From contig NZ_DASRBQ010000078.1 of assembly GCF_035653575.1 (NCBI RefSeq), positions 87,329-151,328 of the forward strand: a stretch of 64,000 nt of DNA. The letters are read 5' to 3'. The notes below the pieces were generated by a model, which worked only from the letters and a program-made list of their open reading frames with translations, was not told where the DNA came from and ran no database searches. Shown in pieces: positions 52,232-60,899 of this stretch. The position numbers and the translations under genes were made by a program. The DNA is from Actinocrinis sp035653575. GTDB taxonomy: Bacteria; Actinomycetota; Actinomycetes; Streptomycetales; Catenulisporaceae. Within the stretch, counting starts at the first letter, position 1. Every line of letters starts with the position of its first letter.

Positions 52232-52304
52232 TGTGATTTCTTCACATCCCGTCTCGTGATCCCGTCACTGGCCGCTGGACCGGGCGTGGTGTCAGTCTCG
52301 ACAC
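52232..52304. promoter_or_regulatory. Divergent RiPP/SARP control region with two inverted repeats
   Basis: The 230-bp gap between the precursor (52130) and SARP (52361) starts holds TGTGA-N5-TCACA (52232-52246) and GTGTC-N6-GACAC (52289-52304), both perfect. A weak SARP-like pair, TGGACGC (52332) and TCGAAGG (52343), lies near the SARP ribosome site. These are candidate operators for the two divergent units. Confidence 0.45.
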
Positions 52305-52360
52305 ACGGTCGTCGTCTCGGTCTTTGACCGTTGGACGCCACCTCGAAGGGAGGCCGTGAG

Positions 52361-53179
52361 ATGGATGTCAGAGTTCTCGGCCCGCTGTGCATCGAAGAGC
52401 AGGGTTCCTCGATCGTCCCGAGCGCGAGCAAACCGCGCCAGGTCCTGGCCCTGCTCGCGCTGCGCGCCGATCACGTGGTCACCGTGCCCACCCTGGTAGA
52501 GGAGCTTTGGGGGGTGGAGGCGCCGCGAAGCGCCGCCACGACGCTCCAGACTTATGTGCTCCAGCTGCGCCGCCTCATCGGCGCGGCCTTGGCCGGGGAG
52601 CGGGGCCGCGTCGCGAAAGACGTGCTGGTCACGCGGCACGGGGGCTATCTGCTTGAAGTGCAACCGGGTCGGATCGACGCGGACGAGTTCAACCAGCTGG
52701 CCACAGCGGGCCGGCAGGCGCACGAGGCCGGAGACGACCACGCCGCCTCGGATCTGCTGAACCGGGCCCTAGCTTTGTGGCGCGGTCCCGCGCTGCTGGA
52801 CGTGCGGGCCGGCCGGGTCCTCGAGCTCGACGTGCTCGGTCTCGAAGAGGCCCGCATGGGCGCCCTGGAACGCCGGATCGAGGCGGATCTGCACCTCGGC
52901 CGGCACAGTGCTCTGATTGGAGAGCTGCGGGTGCTGGTCGCCCGCTATCCGATGCATGAGAACCTGTGCATGCAGCTGATGGTCGCCTTCTACCGCTGCG
53001 GCAGCGCCTGGCGGTCCCTGGAGGCGTTCCACGCGCTGCGCAACACCCTCAACCGCGAGCTGGGACTCGAACCGTCGGGCCGGGTGCACCGGCTGCAGCA
53101 GGCGATCCTGCGCTCCGACCCCGCGCTCGACATCGACTCGCCGCGGCGCGACGCCACGTACGACCGCTTCGTGGCCTGA
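52361..53179 (+). CDS. SARP-family pathway activator
   Basis: A 272-residue regulator of the ActII-ORF4/DnrI/RedD type. OmpR-like winged helix (MDVRVLGPLCIEEQG, then KPRQVLALLALRADHVVTVPTLVEELWG and TLQTYVLQLRRLIG) is followed by the bacterial transcriptional activation domain (ADEFNQLATAGRQAHEAGD, then RYPMHENLCMQLMVAFYRCGS). There is no extra ATPase or TPR part, so it is a small SARP. Start 52361 follows AAGGGAGG. Direct heptamers at 11-bp spacing ahead of several operons here are its likely targets, making it the presumed master activator of the polyketide cluster. Confidence 0.95.
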   Translation: MDVRVLGPLCIEEQGSSIVPSASKPRQVLALLALRADHVVTVPTLVEELWGVEAPRSAATTLQTYVLQLRRLIGAALAGERGRVAKDVLVTRHGGYLLEVQPGRIDADEFNQLATAGRQAHEAGDDHAASDLLNRALALWRGPALLDVRAGRVLELDVLGLEEARMGALERRIEADLHLGRHSALIGELRVLVARYPMHENLCMQLMVAFYRCGSAWRSLEAFHALRNTLNRELGLEPSGRVHRLQQAILRSDPALDIDSPRRDATYDRFVA

Positions 53180-53303
53180 CATCGCCGGTTTCCGCGGAGC
53201 CGGTACTTCCAGCCAGCCGGTTCTCCACCGCTGCACGAGGGACGCTGCCTACGGTCCCGCAAGGTCGGCAGTCCGCCGGCGCCCCTCGCGGCAGGGAGTG
53301 TGC

Positions 53304-54944
53304 ATGGAAACCGCGGACCTCGAAGAACTCGACGCGAAGCTGGTGGCCGAGACCATCGCCGAGGCCGAGCAGGCCGTCGGCGCCGCCGTCCGGCCCGGGC
53401 TGCGTGAACTCGCCGCCGACCTGTCCGCGCTGCGGGAGCTGGTGCAGGCGGGCCCGGACGAGGACGCCACCCGCAGACAGCACGAGCGCGGCAAGCTCAC
53501 CGTGCGCGAGCGGCTTGACCTGCTGTTCGACGAAGGTACCTTCACCGAGGTCGAGCCTTTGCGCCGGCACCGGGCCGATGCCTTCGGGCTTGATCGGCGC
53601 CGGCCGCACGGCGACGGGGTGGTCACCGGCTGGGGCGTGGTGCACGGCCGGACCGTATTCGCGTTCGGACACGACTTCCGGGTGTTCGGCGGAGCGTTGG
53701 GCGAGGCGCACGCGCAGAAGATCCACAAGGTGATGGACCTCGCCGCGGCGGCCGGGGCTCCCATCGTCGGGCTCTGCGACGGGGCAGGCGCGCGGATCCA
53801 CGAAGGCGTGACCGCGCTGGCCGGCTACGGCGGCATCTTCGAGCGCAACGTGCGCATGTCCGGCGTCGTACCGCAGATCAGCGTGATCCTCGGGCCGTGT
53901 GCGGGCGGCGCGGCGTACTCCCCGGCGCTGACCGATTTCACCTTCATGGTGCGCGGCAACGCGCAGATGTTCATCACCGGCCCGGACGTGGTGCGCGCGG
54001 TCACCGGCGAGCGGGTGACGCACGAAAGCCTCGGCGGCGCGGACGTCCACGCGCGCACGTCCGGCGTGTCAGCGTTCATCCATGACGACGAGGCGGCCTG
54101 CTTCGAGGACGTCAGATATCTGCTTTCGCTGCTGCCGTCCAACAACGCCGAGCTGCCGCCGGCGGCCGAGTGCGGCGATCCGGTGGACCGCCGCGCCGAG
54201 GCGCTGCTTGACCTGGTGCCCGCCGACCCGAACCGGGCCTACGACGTGCGCGCGGTCATCCGCGAGATCGTGGACGACGGCGAGCTGCTGGAGATCCACG
54301 AGCACTGGGCCGGCAACGTGGTCTGCGCGCTGGCGCGCCTCGACGGGCACGTCGCCGGCATCGTGGCCAACCAGCCGCTGGTGATGGCCGGGGTGCTCGA
54401 CATCCACGCCAGCGAGAAGGCGGCGCGGTTCGTGCAGCTGTGCGACGCCTTCAACATTCCGCTGGTCACGCTGGTGGACGTGCCCGGCTTCCTGCCCGGA
54501 GCGGACCAGGAGAGCAACGGCATCATCCGGCACGGCGCGAAGCTGCTCTACGCGTACTGCAATGCCACCGTTCCGCGGGTGCAGGTCATCCTGCGCAAGG
54601 CGTACGGCGGGGCGTACATCGTGATGGACTCGCGGTCGATAGGCGCCGACCTGTCCTTCGCCTGGCCCGCCAACGAGATCGCGGTCATGGGCGCGGAAGG
54701 CGCGGCGAACGTCATCTTCCGCAAGGAGATAGCGAACTCGCCCGATCCGGGGGCGACGCGCGCCCGCAAGATCGAGGAGTATCGCAGTGAGCTGATGCAT
54801 CCCTACTACGCCGCTGAGCGCGGCTTGGTGGACGACGTGATCGACCCGGCCGACACGCGCGAGGTGCTGATCCGCTCGCTGGCGATGCTGCGGCAAAAGC
54901 ACGCTGACACGCCGGAGCGCAAGCACGGCAACCAGCCGGTGTAG
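53304..54944 (+). CDS. Acyl-CoA carboxylase beta (carboxyltransferase) subunit
   Basis: A 546-residue carboxyltransferase that moves CO2 from biotin to acetyl- or propionyl-CoA. RQHERGKLTVRERLDLLFDEGTF, GDGVVTGWGVVHGR, ARIHEGVTALAGYGGIF and GPCAGGAAYSPALTDF are diagnostic, and length matches PccB/AccB. ATG 53304 (GGGAG upstream) is preferred over GTG 53298. It supplies extender (malonyl-CoA) or possibly methylmalonyl-CoA for the PKS. The biotinylated alpha subunit is not in the window and is presumably shared with primary metabolism. Confidence 0.92.
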   Translation: METADLEELDAKLVAETIAEAEQAVGAAVRPGLRELAADLSALRELVQAGPDEDATRRQHERGKLTVRERLDLLFDEGTFTEVEPLRRHRADAFGLDRRRPHGDGVVTGWGVVHGRTVFAFGHDFRVFGGALGEAHAQKIHKVMDLAAAAGAPIVGLCDGAGARIHEGVTALAGYGGIFERNVRMSGVVPQISVILGPCAGGAAYSPALTDFTFMVRGNAQMFITGPDVVRAVTGERVTHESLGGADVHARTSGVSAFIHDDEAACFEDVRYLLSLLPSNNAELPPAAECGDPVDRRAEALLDLVPADPNRAYDVRAVIREIVDDGELLEIHEHWAGNVVCALARLDGHVAGIVANQPLVMAGVLDIHASEKAARFVQLCDAFNIPLVTLVDVPGFLPGADQESNGIIRHGAKLLYAYCNATVPRVQVILRKAYGGAYIVMDSRSIGADLSFAWPANEIAVMGAEGAANVIFRKEIANSPDPGATRARKIEEYRSELMHPYYAAERGLVDDVIDPADTREVLIRSLAMLRQKHADTPERKHGNQPV

Positions 54945-54953
54945 GCAGCCCCG

Positions 54954-55166
54954 ATGACAGAGCACGGCATCGCGGCGCAGGTCCGGATTCTGCGCGGTAA
55001 TCCGACCGACGCGGAGATCGCGGCGCTTCTCGCGGTCCTGGCGGCGCTCGGTGTCGGTGGCCCGCGCGGCGAACTGGCCGGGCACGCGCAGCCCCGGCTG
55101 CGCCGCCGCCACGGCCGCCCCCGGTACCAGCACCGCTCGGCCGGATCCTGGCGGCGGCACCAGTGA
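54954..55166 (+). CDS. accE: Acyl-CoA carboxylase epsilon subunit
   Basis: A 70-residue protein starting 9 nt after the beta subunit. The N-terminal half IAAQVRILRGNPTDAEIAALLAVLAAL is the characteristic epsilon motif that binds and stimulates actinobacterial carboxyltransferases. The C-terminal half is short, basic and disordered (RLRRRHGRPRYQH). Together with the beta subunit it forms a standard actinobacterial carboxylase pair. Confidence 0.88.
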   Translation: MTEHGIAAQVRILRGNPTDAEIAALLAVLAALGVGGPRGELAGHAQPRLRRRHGRPRYQHRSAGSWRRHQ

Positions 55167-55179
55167 GGGAGAGAGCACG

Positions 55180-56238
55180 GTGAACATGAAGAACGGGGGC
55201 GGCGCGGCGCCTGCCGCGGCCTCGTCCCGGGATCGCAGGGCGCTGAGGGTGGTGCCGGAGTCGGTGCCGCTGCCGATGGCCCGCCTGCGGTACCGGACCA
55301 TTCACGGCCACAAACACGCCTTCCGGATGGCGGGCAACGGTCCGGCGGTGCTGCTGATCCACGGGATCGGCGACTCCTCCGAGACCTGGGCGCCGATCGT
55401 GCCCGGACTCGCCCGCAACTACCGGGTGATCGTGCCGGACCTGCTCGGCCACGGACAGTCCGATAAGCCGCGCGGCGACTACTCGATCGGCGGCTACGCC
55501 AACGGGATGCGCGACCTGCTCTCGGTGCTCGGCATCGACCGGGTCACGCTGGTCGGGCACTCGCTCGGCGGCGGCGTGGCCATGCAATTCGCATATCAGT
55601 ACCCTGAGCGCACGGAGCGGATCGTGCTGGTCGCCACCGGCGGCGTCGGCCGGCAGGTGACCCCGCTGCTGCGCGCGGCCTCGCTGCCGGGCGCCGAGCT
55701 GCTGATGGCCGGGATGAAGCTGCCCACCGTGCGCTGGCAGGTCACCGCCGCGGTCAAGCTGCTGCAACTGTCCGGACTGCCGCTGGGGCGCGACGCGCCG
55801 GAGGTGCTGCGCGTCCTGGACGCCCTGCCGAACGCCGACTCGCGCCTCGCCTTCGGCAGAACTCTGCGAGCCGTCGTGGACTGGCGCGGGCAGCTGGGCA
55901 CGCTGCTGGACCGCTGTTACCTGAGCGAGGGCATGCCCACCATGCTCATGTGGGGCGACAAGGACCCGGTCCTGCCCGCCTCGCACGCCTGGCTGGCGCA
56001 TGTCGCGATGCCCGGCAGCCGCCTGGAGCTGTTCAGCGACACCGGGCACTTCCCGTTCCACACGCAACCGCAGCGGTTCCTCGACCTGCTGCTGGACTTC
56101 ATCGCGAGCACGGAGCCGGCCGGCTTCTCCGCGGAGGAGTGGCGGCAGATGCTGCGCAACCGCAGGGTCAAGCCGCGCCGCGCGCTGCCGCCCGCCGAGC
56201 CGCAGGGCCCGGCGGCAGCCCAGCCGCGGGCCGCCTGA
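55180..56238 (+). CDS. Alpha/beta hydrolase (lipase/esterase-like)
   Basis: A 352-residue hydrolase starting GTG 55180 (or ATG 55186), 13 nt after the epsilon subunit. HGIGDSSETW (oxyanion loop), LVGHSLGGGVAMQFA (nucleophile Ser), WGDKDPVLP (acid) and DTGHFPFH (His) are intact, so it should be active. The C-terminal STEPAGFSAEEWRQML and Pro/Ala tail resemble housekeeping lipases of actinobacteria. Its link to the polyketide is only positional; release, editing or storage-lipid roles are all possible. Confidence 0.82.
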   Translation: MNMKNGGGAAPAAASSRDRRALRVVPESVPLPMARLRYRTIHGHKHAFRMAGNGPAVLLIHGIGDSSETWAPIVPGLARNYRVIVPDLLGHGQSDKPRGDYSIGGYANGMRDLLSVLGIDRVTLVGHSLGGGVAMQFAYQYPERTERIVLVATGGVGRQVTPLLRAASLPGAELLMAGMKLPTVRWQVTAAVKLLQLSGLPLGRDAPEVLRVLDALPNADSRLAFGRTLRAVVDWRGQLGTLLDRCYLSEGMPTMLMWGDKDPVLPASHAWLAHVAMPGSRLELFSDTGHFPFHTQPQRFLDLLLDFIASTEPAGFSAEEWRQMLRNRRVKPRRALPPAEPQGPAAAQPRAA

Positions 56239-56293
56239 TCCGCCCGGCGGTAACAGAACCCTTACATGGCGGGCGCCCGGCTTCCGCAGCCGC

Positions 56294-56325
56294 TCGAGCG
56301 GGCGTCGAGCAAGGTCGCCAACCAT
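56294..56325 (+). promoter_or_regulatory. SARP box upstream of KS-alpha-2
   Basis: TCGAGCG (56294) and TCGAGCA (56305) start 11 bp apart and match the DnrI/ActII-ORF4-type heptamer closely. A weak -10 candidate, AACCAT, follows after 8 bp (56320-56325). The rest of the 295-bp gap contains an 8-bp hairpin (56422-56446) and nothing else recognised. Confidence 0.6.
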
Positions 56326-56421
56326 GCGTTCACGAGGTCCCGTTCCCCGCTCATCCGCGGGGATCCGGACCGAGATCCGGCAGCCGTCCGCCACCGCGGG
56401 CGTGCCCGGTAGCCGCCGGGA

Positions 56422-56446
56422 ACGGGCGGGACACGATTCCGCCCGT
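56422..56446 (+). other. 8-bp hairpin in the leader of KS-alpha-2
   Basis: ACGGGCGG (56422-56429) and CCGCCCGT (56439-56446) are perfectly complementary with a 9-nt loop, 88 bp before the KS-alpha-2 start and downstream of the SARP box. It may shape the 5' leader or stop read-through from the hydrolase gene. Confidence 0.35.
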
Positions 56447-56533
56447 CCCGGCACCCGGCTGGAATCGGATTGAGAAGGGACCGACCTCAGTGAGGACTAT
56501 CCGCACACCCGACCCCGGCGACGGAGCGCGGCG

Positions 56534-57802
56534 ATGAGCCGCGCGGTCGCCATCACCGGCCTCGGGGTGGTCGCCCCCGGCGGCGTCGGCACGAAGGCAT
56601 ACTGGGAGCTGCTGACCTCCGGACGCACCGCCACCCGGACGATCACCCACTTCGACCCGTCGCCGTTCCGCTCGCGGGTGGGCGCCGAGGTCGACTTCGA
56701 CCCGATCAAGGCCGGACTCTCGCATCAGGACGCGCGCCGGATGGACCGCGCCTCGCAGTTCGCCGTGGTCTGCGCCCGCGAGGCGCTGGCCGACAGCGGC
56801 CTCGACGTCGAGTCGCTCGACCCGGGCCGCGTCGGCACCACCATCGCCACCGCGGTCGGCTGCACCACCAGCCTGGAGCGCGAGTACGTCGTGGTCAGCG
56901 ACACCGGCACCAAGTGGGAAGTAGACCACGAATACGTCGTGCCCGAGCTGTACCGGCACTTCGTGCCCAGCTCGGTCGCGGCCGAGGTGGCCTGGGCCGC
57001 CGGCGCGCAGGGCCCGGCCTCGATCGTGTCGACCGGCTGCACCTCCGGGCTCGACGCGCTCGGCTACGCGGTCGACCTGATCCGGGAGGGCAGCGTCGAC
57101 GTCGTCGTGGCCGGCGGCACCGAGGCGCCCATCGCGCCGATCACCTCCGCCTGCTTCGACGCCATCCACGCCACCACCCCGCGCAACGACGACCCCGAAC
57201 ACGCCTGCCGCCCGTTCGACCGCACCCGCAACGGACTGGTGCTCGGCGAGGGCGCCGCGGTGCTGATCCTGGAGGAGCTGGAGAGCGCCCAACGCCGCGG
57301 CGCCCACATCTACGCCGAGATCAGCGGCTTCGCCTCGCGCTGCAACGCGTACCACATGACCGGCCTCAAGCCGGACGGCCGCGAGATGGCCGAGGCGATC
57401 CGGGTCGCGCTGGACGAGGCCAGGCTGAACCCGGACGCGATCGACTACATCAACGCGCACGGCTCCGGCACCAAGATGAACGACCGGCACGAGACCGGCG
57501 CGTTCAAGGCGGCGCTCGGCGAGCACGCGTACCGCGCCCCGGTCAGCTCGATCAAGTCCATGATCGGGCACTCGCTCGGCGCGATCGGCGCGCTGGAGGT
57601 CGCCGCCTGCGCGCTGGCCATCGAGGAGAACGTGGTGCCGCCCACGGCGAACCTGCATGAGCCGGACCCCGAGCTCGACCTCGACTACGTCCCGAACACC
57701 GCGCGCGAGCACCGCACCGACGCCGTGCTCAGCGTCGGCAGCGGATTCGGCGGCTTCCAGAGCGCCCTGGTGCTCAACCGCGTCGGCAGGAGGCAGGCAT
57801 GA
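56534..57802 (+). CDS. Type II PKS ketosynthase alpha subunit, second copy
   Basis: A 422-residue KS-alpha with fully canonical features: active-site C169 in STGCTSGLDALG, NAHGSGTKMND and IKSMIGHSLGAIGAL for the His residues, and DTGTKWEVDHEYVVPELY intact. It forms the minimal PKS with the KS-beta (ATGA overlap) and the ACP downstream, and probably builds the main aromatic chain. It lies in the same direction as cyclase, AT, ketoreductase and aromatase genes further downstream and is preceded by a good SARP box. Confidence 0.97.
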   Translation: MSRAVAITGLGVVAPGGVGTKAYWELLTSGRTATRTITHFDPSPFRSRVGAEVDFDPIKAGLSHQDARRMDRASQFAVVCAREALADSGLDVESLDPGRVGTTIATAVGCTTSLEREYVVVSDTGTKWEVDHEYVVPELYRHFVPSSVAAEVAWAAGAQGPASIVSTGCTSGLDALGYAVDLIREGSVDVVVAGGTEAPIAPITSACFDAIHATTPRNDDPEHACRPFDRTRNGLVLGEGAAVLILEELESAQRRGAHIYAEISGFASRCNAYHMTGLKPDGREMAEAIRVALDEARLNPDAIDYINAHGSGTKMNDRHETGAFKAALGEHAYRAPVSSIKSMIGHSLGAIGALEVAACALAIEENVVPPTANLHEPDPELDLDYVPNTAREHRTDAVLSVGSGFGGFQSALVLNRVGRRQA

Positions 57803-59037
57803 GCGCGTCAGCACCCGTAGTCACCGGACTCGGCATCGCCGCGCCGACCGGGCTCGGCGTCGAGGAGCACTGGCAGGCCACGCTCGCCGGACGTCCGGCG
57901 ATCGGCCAGCTGACCCGCTTCGACGCCAGCCGCTACCCCTCCCGCCTGGCCGGCGAGGTGACCGGCTTCGACGCCGAGGCGCGCATCCCGAGCCGGCTGC
58001 TGCCGCAGACCGACCGCAGCACGCAGTTCGCGCTGGTCGCCGCCGAGGAGGCGCTGGGGGACGCGGCGGTGAACCCGCAGGAGCTGCCCGAGTACGGCAT
58101 GGGCGTGATCACCTCGGCCTCCGGCGGCGGCGTCGAGTTCGGCCAGCGCGAGCTCGGGCTGCTGTGGAGCAAAGGCAAGGAGTACGTCAGCGCGTACCAG
58201 TCCTTCGCCTGGTTCTATGCGGCCAACACCGGCCAGATCTCGATCCGGCACGGCCTGCGCGGCCCGAGCGGCGTCGTGGTCACCGACCAGGCCGGCGGCC
58301 TCGACGCCATCGGCCACGCCCGCCGGCAAATCCGTAAGGGCACGCAGTTGGTGGTCTCGGGCGGGGTCGACGGAGCGCTGTGCCCGTGGGGCTGGATGGG
58401 TCAGCTGGCGACCGGCCTGCTGAGCCGCTCCGACGATCCGGCGCAGGGCTTCCTGCCGTTCTCTGCCGCGGCGAACGGGTACGTGCCCGGCGAGGGCGGG
58501 GCCATCATCGTGCTCGAAGACGCCGAGGCGGCCCGCGCCCGCGGGGTGGAGCGCACGTACGGCCGTATCCTCGGGTACGCCGCGACTTTCGACCCGCGGC
58601 CCTCCTCGCAGGACGCTGAGAACGGCCCGCTGGACGGCGGCGGGGGACTGCTGCGCGCCGCCCGCCAGGCGATCACCGACGCGGGTCTCGCCCCGGCCGA
58701 CATCGGCGTCGTGTTCGCCGACGCCGCCGGAACGCCACGGCTCGACCGGGCCGAGGCGCTGGCGATCAGCGCGCTGTTCGGCCCGAACGCGGTGCCGGTG
58801 ACCGCGCCCAAGACGATGACCGGCCGGCTGATCGGCGGCGGCGCGTCGCTCGACGTGGCCACCGCGCTGCTGAGCCTGCGCGACCGCGTCATCCCGCCGA
58901 CGGTCAACGTCTCCGAGCCCGCCCCGGGCCTGCCGATCGACCTGGTCACCGAGGCCCGCGAGACCGACGCGCGCACCGCCCTGGTCCTGGCCAGGGGCTA
59001 CAGCGGGTTCAACGCGGCCCTCGTCGTCGGCGCCTGA
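57799..59037 (+). CDS. Type II PKS chain length factor (KS beta), second copy
   Basis: A 412-residue KS-beta with Gln164 (TDQAGGLDAIG) in place of the catalytic Cys. TAPKTMTGRLIGGGASLDVA and a PPTVNVSEPAPGLPIDLV end are typical. It is overlapped with KS-alpha-2 and followed 51 bp later by the ACP, giving the classic minimal PKS order. Exact chain length cannot be stated, but the downstream C9 ketoreductase and didomain aromatase fit an anthracycline- or similar-sized product. Confidence 0.97.
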   Translation: MSASAPVVTGLGIAAPTGLGVEEHWQATLAGRPAIGQLTRFDASRYPSRLAGEVTGFDAEARIPSRLLPQTDRSTQFALVAAEEALGDAAVNPQELPEYGMGVITSASGGGVEFGQRELGLLWSKGKEYVSAYQSFAWFYAANTGQISIRHGLRGPSGVVVTDQAGGLDAIGHARRQIRKGTQLVVSGGVDGALCPWGWMGQLATGLLSRSDDPAQGFLPFSAAANGYVPGEGGAIIVLEDAEAARARGVERTYGRILGYAATFDPRPSSQDAENGPLDGGGGLLRAARQAITDAGLAPADIGVVFADAAGTPRLDRAEALAISALFGPNAVPVTAPKTMTGRLIGGGASLDVATALLSLRDRVIPPTVNVSEPAPGLPIDLVTEARETDARTALVLARGYSGFNAALVVGA

Positions 59038-59088
59038 GCCACCGCATCTACCGGAAGAAGAACCGCCAACGAGCAAGGAGTGCCGAGC

Positions 59089-59352
59089 ATGTCCCACACG
59101 ATCGACCGCGAAGTGCTGACCAGACTGCTGCGCGAAAGCGCCGGGGTAGAGGAGGGAGTGGATCTGGACGGCGAGGACGTCCTGGACACCCCCTTCGTCG
59201 AGATCGGCTACGACTCGCTCGCGCTGCTCCAGGTCACCGGCCGCATCCGCCGCGAGTACGGCATCGACCTGCCGGACGACGCGGTGTCAGACGCGGAGAC
59301 GTTCCGCAGCCTGCTGGAGATGATCCAATCCGCTCCGATCGTCGCGTCCTGA
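59089..59352 (+). CDS. Type II PKS acyl carrier protein
   Basis: An 87-residue ACP with phosphopantetheine Ser43 in IGYDSLALLQVTGRIRREYG, the standard aromatic type II motif. AAGGAG lies 9 nt before ATG 59089. It is the third gene of the second minimal PKS and the only canonical type II ACP in the window, so the first KS pair might also use it. A strong terminator follows. Confidence 0.97.
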   Translation: MSHTIDREVLTRLLRESAGVEEGVDLDGEDVLDTPFVEIGYDSLALLQVTGRIRREYGIDLPDDAVSDAETFRSLLEMIQSAPIVAS

Positions 59353-59377
59353 CGAACCCTGATACACACCTGACAGC

Positions 59378-59418
59378 ACACGGCCGCCGCCTCCCCCGGG
59401 GGGAGGCGGCGGCCGTGT
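59378..59418. terminator. Strong bidirectional terminator after the minimal PKS
   Basis: A near-perfect 19-bp GC stem with a very small loop (left arm from 59378, right arm to 59418), followed by TTT on the plus strand. It separates the ACP from the convergent SnoaL-like gene (ends 59432). Confidence 0.92.
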
Positions 59419-59431
59419 TTCGTCTCGCGGG

Positions 59432-59878
59432 TCAGCGCAGATCGTCCCGGACCACCTGGCGGTCCCGGATCTTCAGCTCGCCGTCGACCCGCACCAGCAG
59501 GTCCTCGCAGACCGTGCTGAACTTCAGCGAGGCCTTGCCGCCGTGCGGGATCTCGATGACGGTGGCGTAGCTGCGCACCAGCAGCTCGCCGTCGCTCTGC
59601 TCGGTCACGGTGATCATGCCGAGCCAGTGCCGGTGGCGGATGTCGGCCTCGTCCAGCGCCTTGCGCGCGGCCAGCGCGCCCGCGGCGATCTTGTCGCGGC
59701 CCTGCACCGGATGCGGGTGGCCATTGGCGTCGAACACGCCGTCCTCGGTGAAGGTCTGCGCCCACTGCGCCGTCAGACCGTCGTCGAGCAGGCGCATCTG
59801 CCAGGCATAGAACTGCTGCACCTCAAGGTAGAGGTCCGCGGAGACCGGCTTGCCGGCCGCCTCCAACAGGGCATCCAT
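59432..59878 (-). CDS. SnoaL-like (NTF2-fold) polyketide tailoring protein
   Basis: A 148-residue NTF2-fold protein similar to SnoaL_4 and small ring-hydroxylating-dioxygenase beta-like proteins (VQQFYAWQMRLLDDGLTAQWAQTFTEDG, then RHRHWLGMITVTEQSDGE). Members in aromatic PKS clusters serve as cyclases, hydroxylases or accessory proteins, so the exact reaction is open. GAGGAG precedes ATG 59878. It is the only minus-strand gene among the late cyclisation genes and is divergent from the PF04199 cyclase. Confidence 0.78.
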   Translation of the reverse strand: MDALLEAAGKPVSADLYLEVQQFYAWQMRLLDDGLTAQWAQTFTEDGVFDANGHPHPVQGRDKIAAGALAARKALDEADIRHRHWLGMITVTEQSDGELLVRSYATVIEIPHGGKASLKFSTVCEDLLVRVDGELKIRDRQVVRDDLR

Positions 59879-59957
59879 GCGAGTACTCCTCTTTCGTCAG
59901 CCCACAGACGGCCCCGCGCGGTGGCCGTCTCCGTGCACTGAGGGTCGGGAACGCTGC

Positions 59958-59986
59958 TCGACGCCCTGTGGAGCCCGTCTTGAGCT
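59958..59986. promoter_or_regulatory. Three SARP-box-like heptamers before the cyclase operon
   Basis: TCGACGC (59958), TGGAGCC (59969) and TTGAGCT (59980) begin at exact 11-bp steps, in the 235-bp gap between the divergent SnoaL-like gene and the cyclase-AT-KR-ARO/CYC genes. Confidence 0.45.
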
Positions 59987-60113
59987 GCCCGCCGCCCGCC
60001 GGACGCGCCGGGCGGCACCAGAGCCCTGCGAAGCAGCCGTCCACCGGCTCTCGAGCGCCACCCCCCACCCTGACCTCAGCCGTGAGGAGACAGCCCGTGA
60101 GGAGAGTGGCTCG

Positions 60114-60899
60114 ATGCAGCTGATCGATCTGTCCACGCCGGTCGACGCCCGCTTCTGGGAGCCGGAACCGGTGCGGCATGAGCCGATGACCCCCGCGCAG
60201 GGGGCCGAGCACATGACCGGCGCGATGCGCGAGCACTTCGGTCTCGACCTCTCCGTCGACGAACTGCCCGACGGCGAGTTTCTCAACAACGACACCTTCA
60301 CGCTCACCGCGCACACCGGCACCCACGTGGACGCCCCCGCGCACTACGGCTCCAGGACCGAATACGGCGGCGGCGTCCCGCGCACCATCGACGAGCTGCC
60401 GCTGGACTGGTTCGTGCGCCCGGCCTTCGTGCTCGACTTGACCGCGATCGGCTCCGGCGCGGCGACCGTGGCCGACCTCGAATCAGCCCTCGACCGTATC
60501 GGCTACAACCCGAAGCCCTACGACATCGCGCTGCTGTGGACCGGGGCCTCGGCTCGGGCGGGCACCCCGGAGTACTTCACCAAGTTCGTCGGCCTCGACG
60601 GTCCGGCCACCGAGTACCTGCTGGACTTCGGCGTACGCGTCATCGGCACCGACGCCTTCAGCCTGGACGCGCCGTTCCCGCACATCATCAGCGAGTACCA
60701 GCGCACCGGGGATCGCAGCGTCCTGTGGCCCGCGCACTTCACCGGCCGGCGCCGCGAGTTCTGCCAGATCGAGCGCCTCGCCAACCTGGAGGCGCTGCCG
60801 GTCGCGCACGGCTTCCAGGTCAGCTGCCTGCCGGTCAAGCTGACCGGCGCGGGCGCGGGCTGGACCCGGGCCGTCGCGATGATCGGGGACCCGTCGTGA
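60114..60899 (+). CDS. PF04199-type polyketide cyclase (DpsY/OxyN-like)
   Basis: A 261-residue metal-dependent cyclase related to kynurenine formamidase. The metal motif HTGTHVDAPAHY (67-78) is complete, and IGTDAFSLDAPF and ALPVAHGFQVSCLPVKL are family marks. In aromatic pathways this family (DpsY, OxyN) closes later rings after the aromatase/cyclase sets the first. Tandem ribosome-like GTGAGGAG motifs precede ATG 60114. Its stop overlaps the AT start by GTGA, so it heads a four-gene operon. Confidence 0.88.
   Translation: MQLIDLSTPVDARFWEPEPVRHEPMTPAQGAEHMTGAMREHFGLDLSVDELPDGEFLNNDTFTLTAHTGTHVDAPAHYGSRTEYGGGVPRTIDELPLDWFVRPAFVLDLTAIGSGAATVADLESALDRIGYNPKPYDIALLWTGASARAGTPEYFTKFVGLDGPATEYLLDFGVRVIGTDAFSLDAPFPHIISEYQRTGDRSVLWPAHFTGRRREFCQIERLANLEALPVAHGFQVSCLPVKLTGAGAGWTRAVAMIGDPS

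Noticed and set aside
53184..53222. Three GCCGGT repeats upstream of the carboxylase gene as a SARP site
   Set aside because: Unit spacing is 15 and 17 bp, not 11, and the sequence does not match the heptamer.
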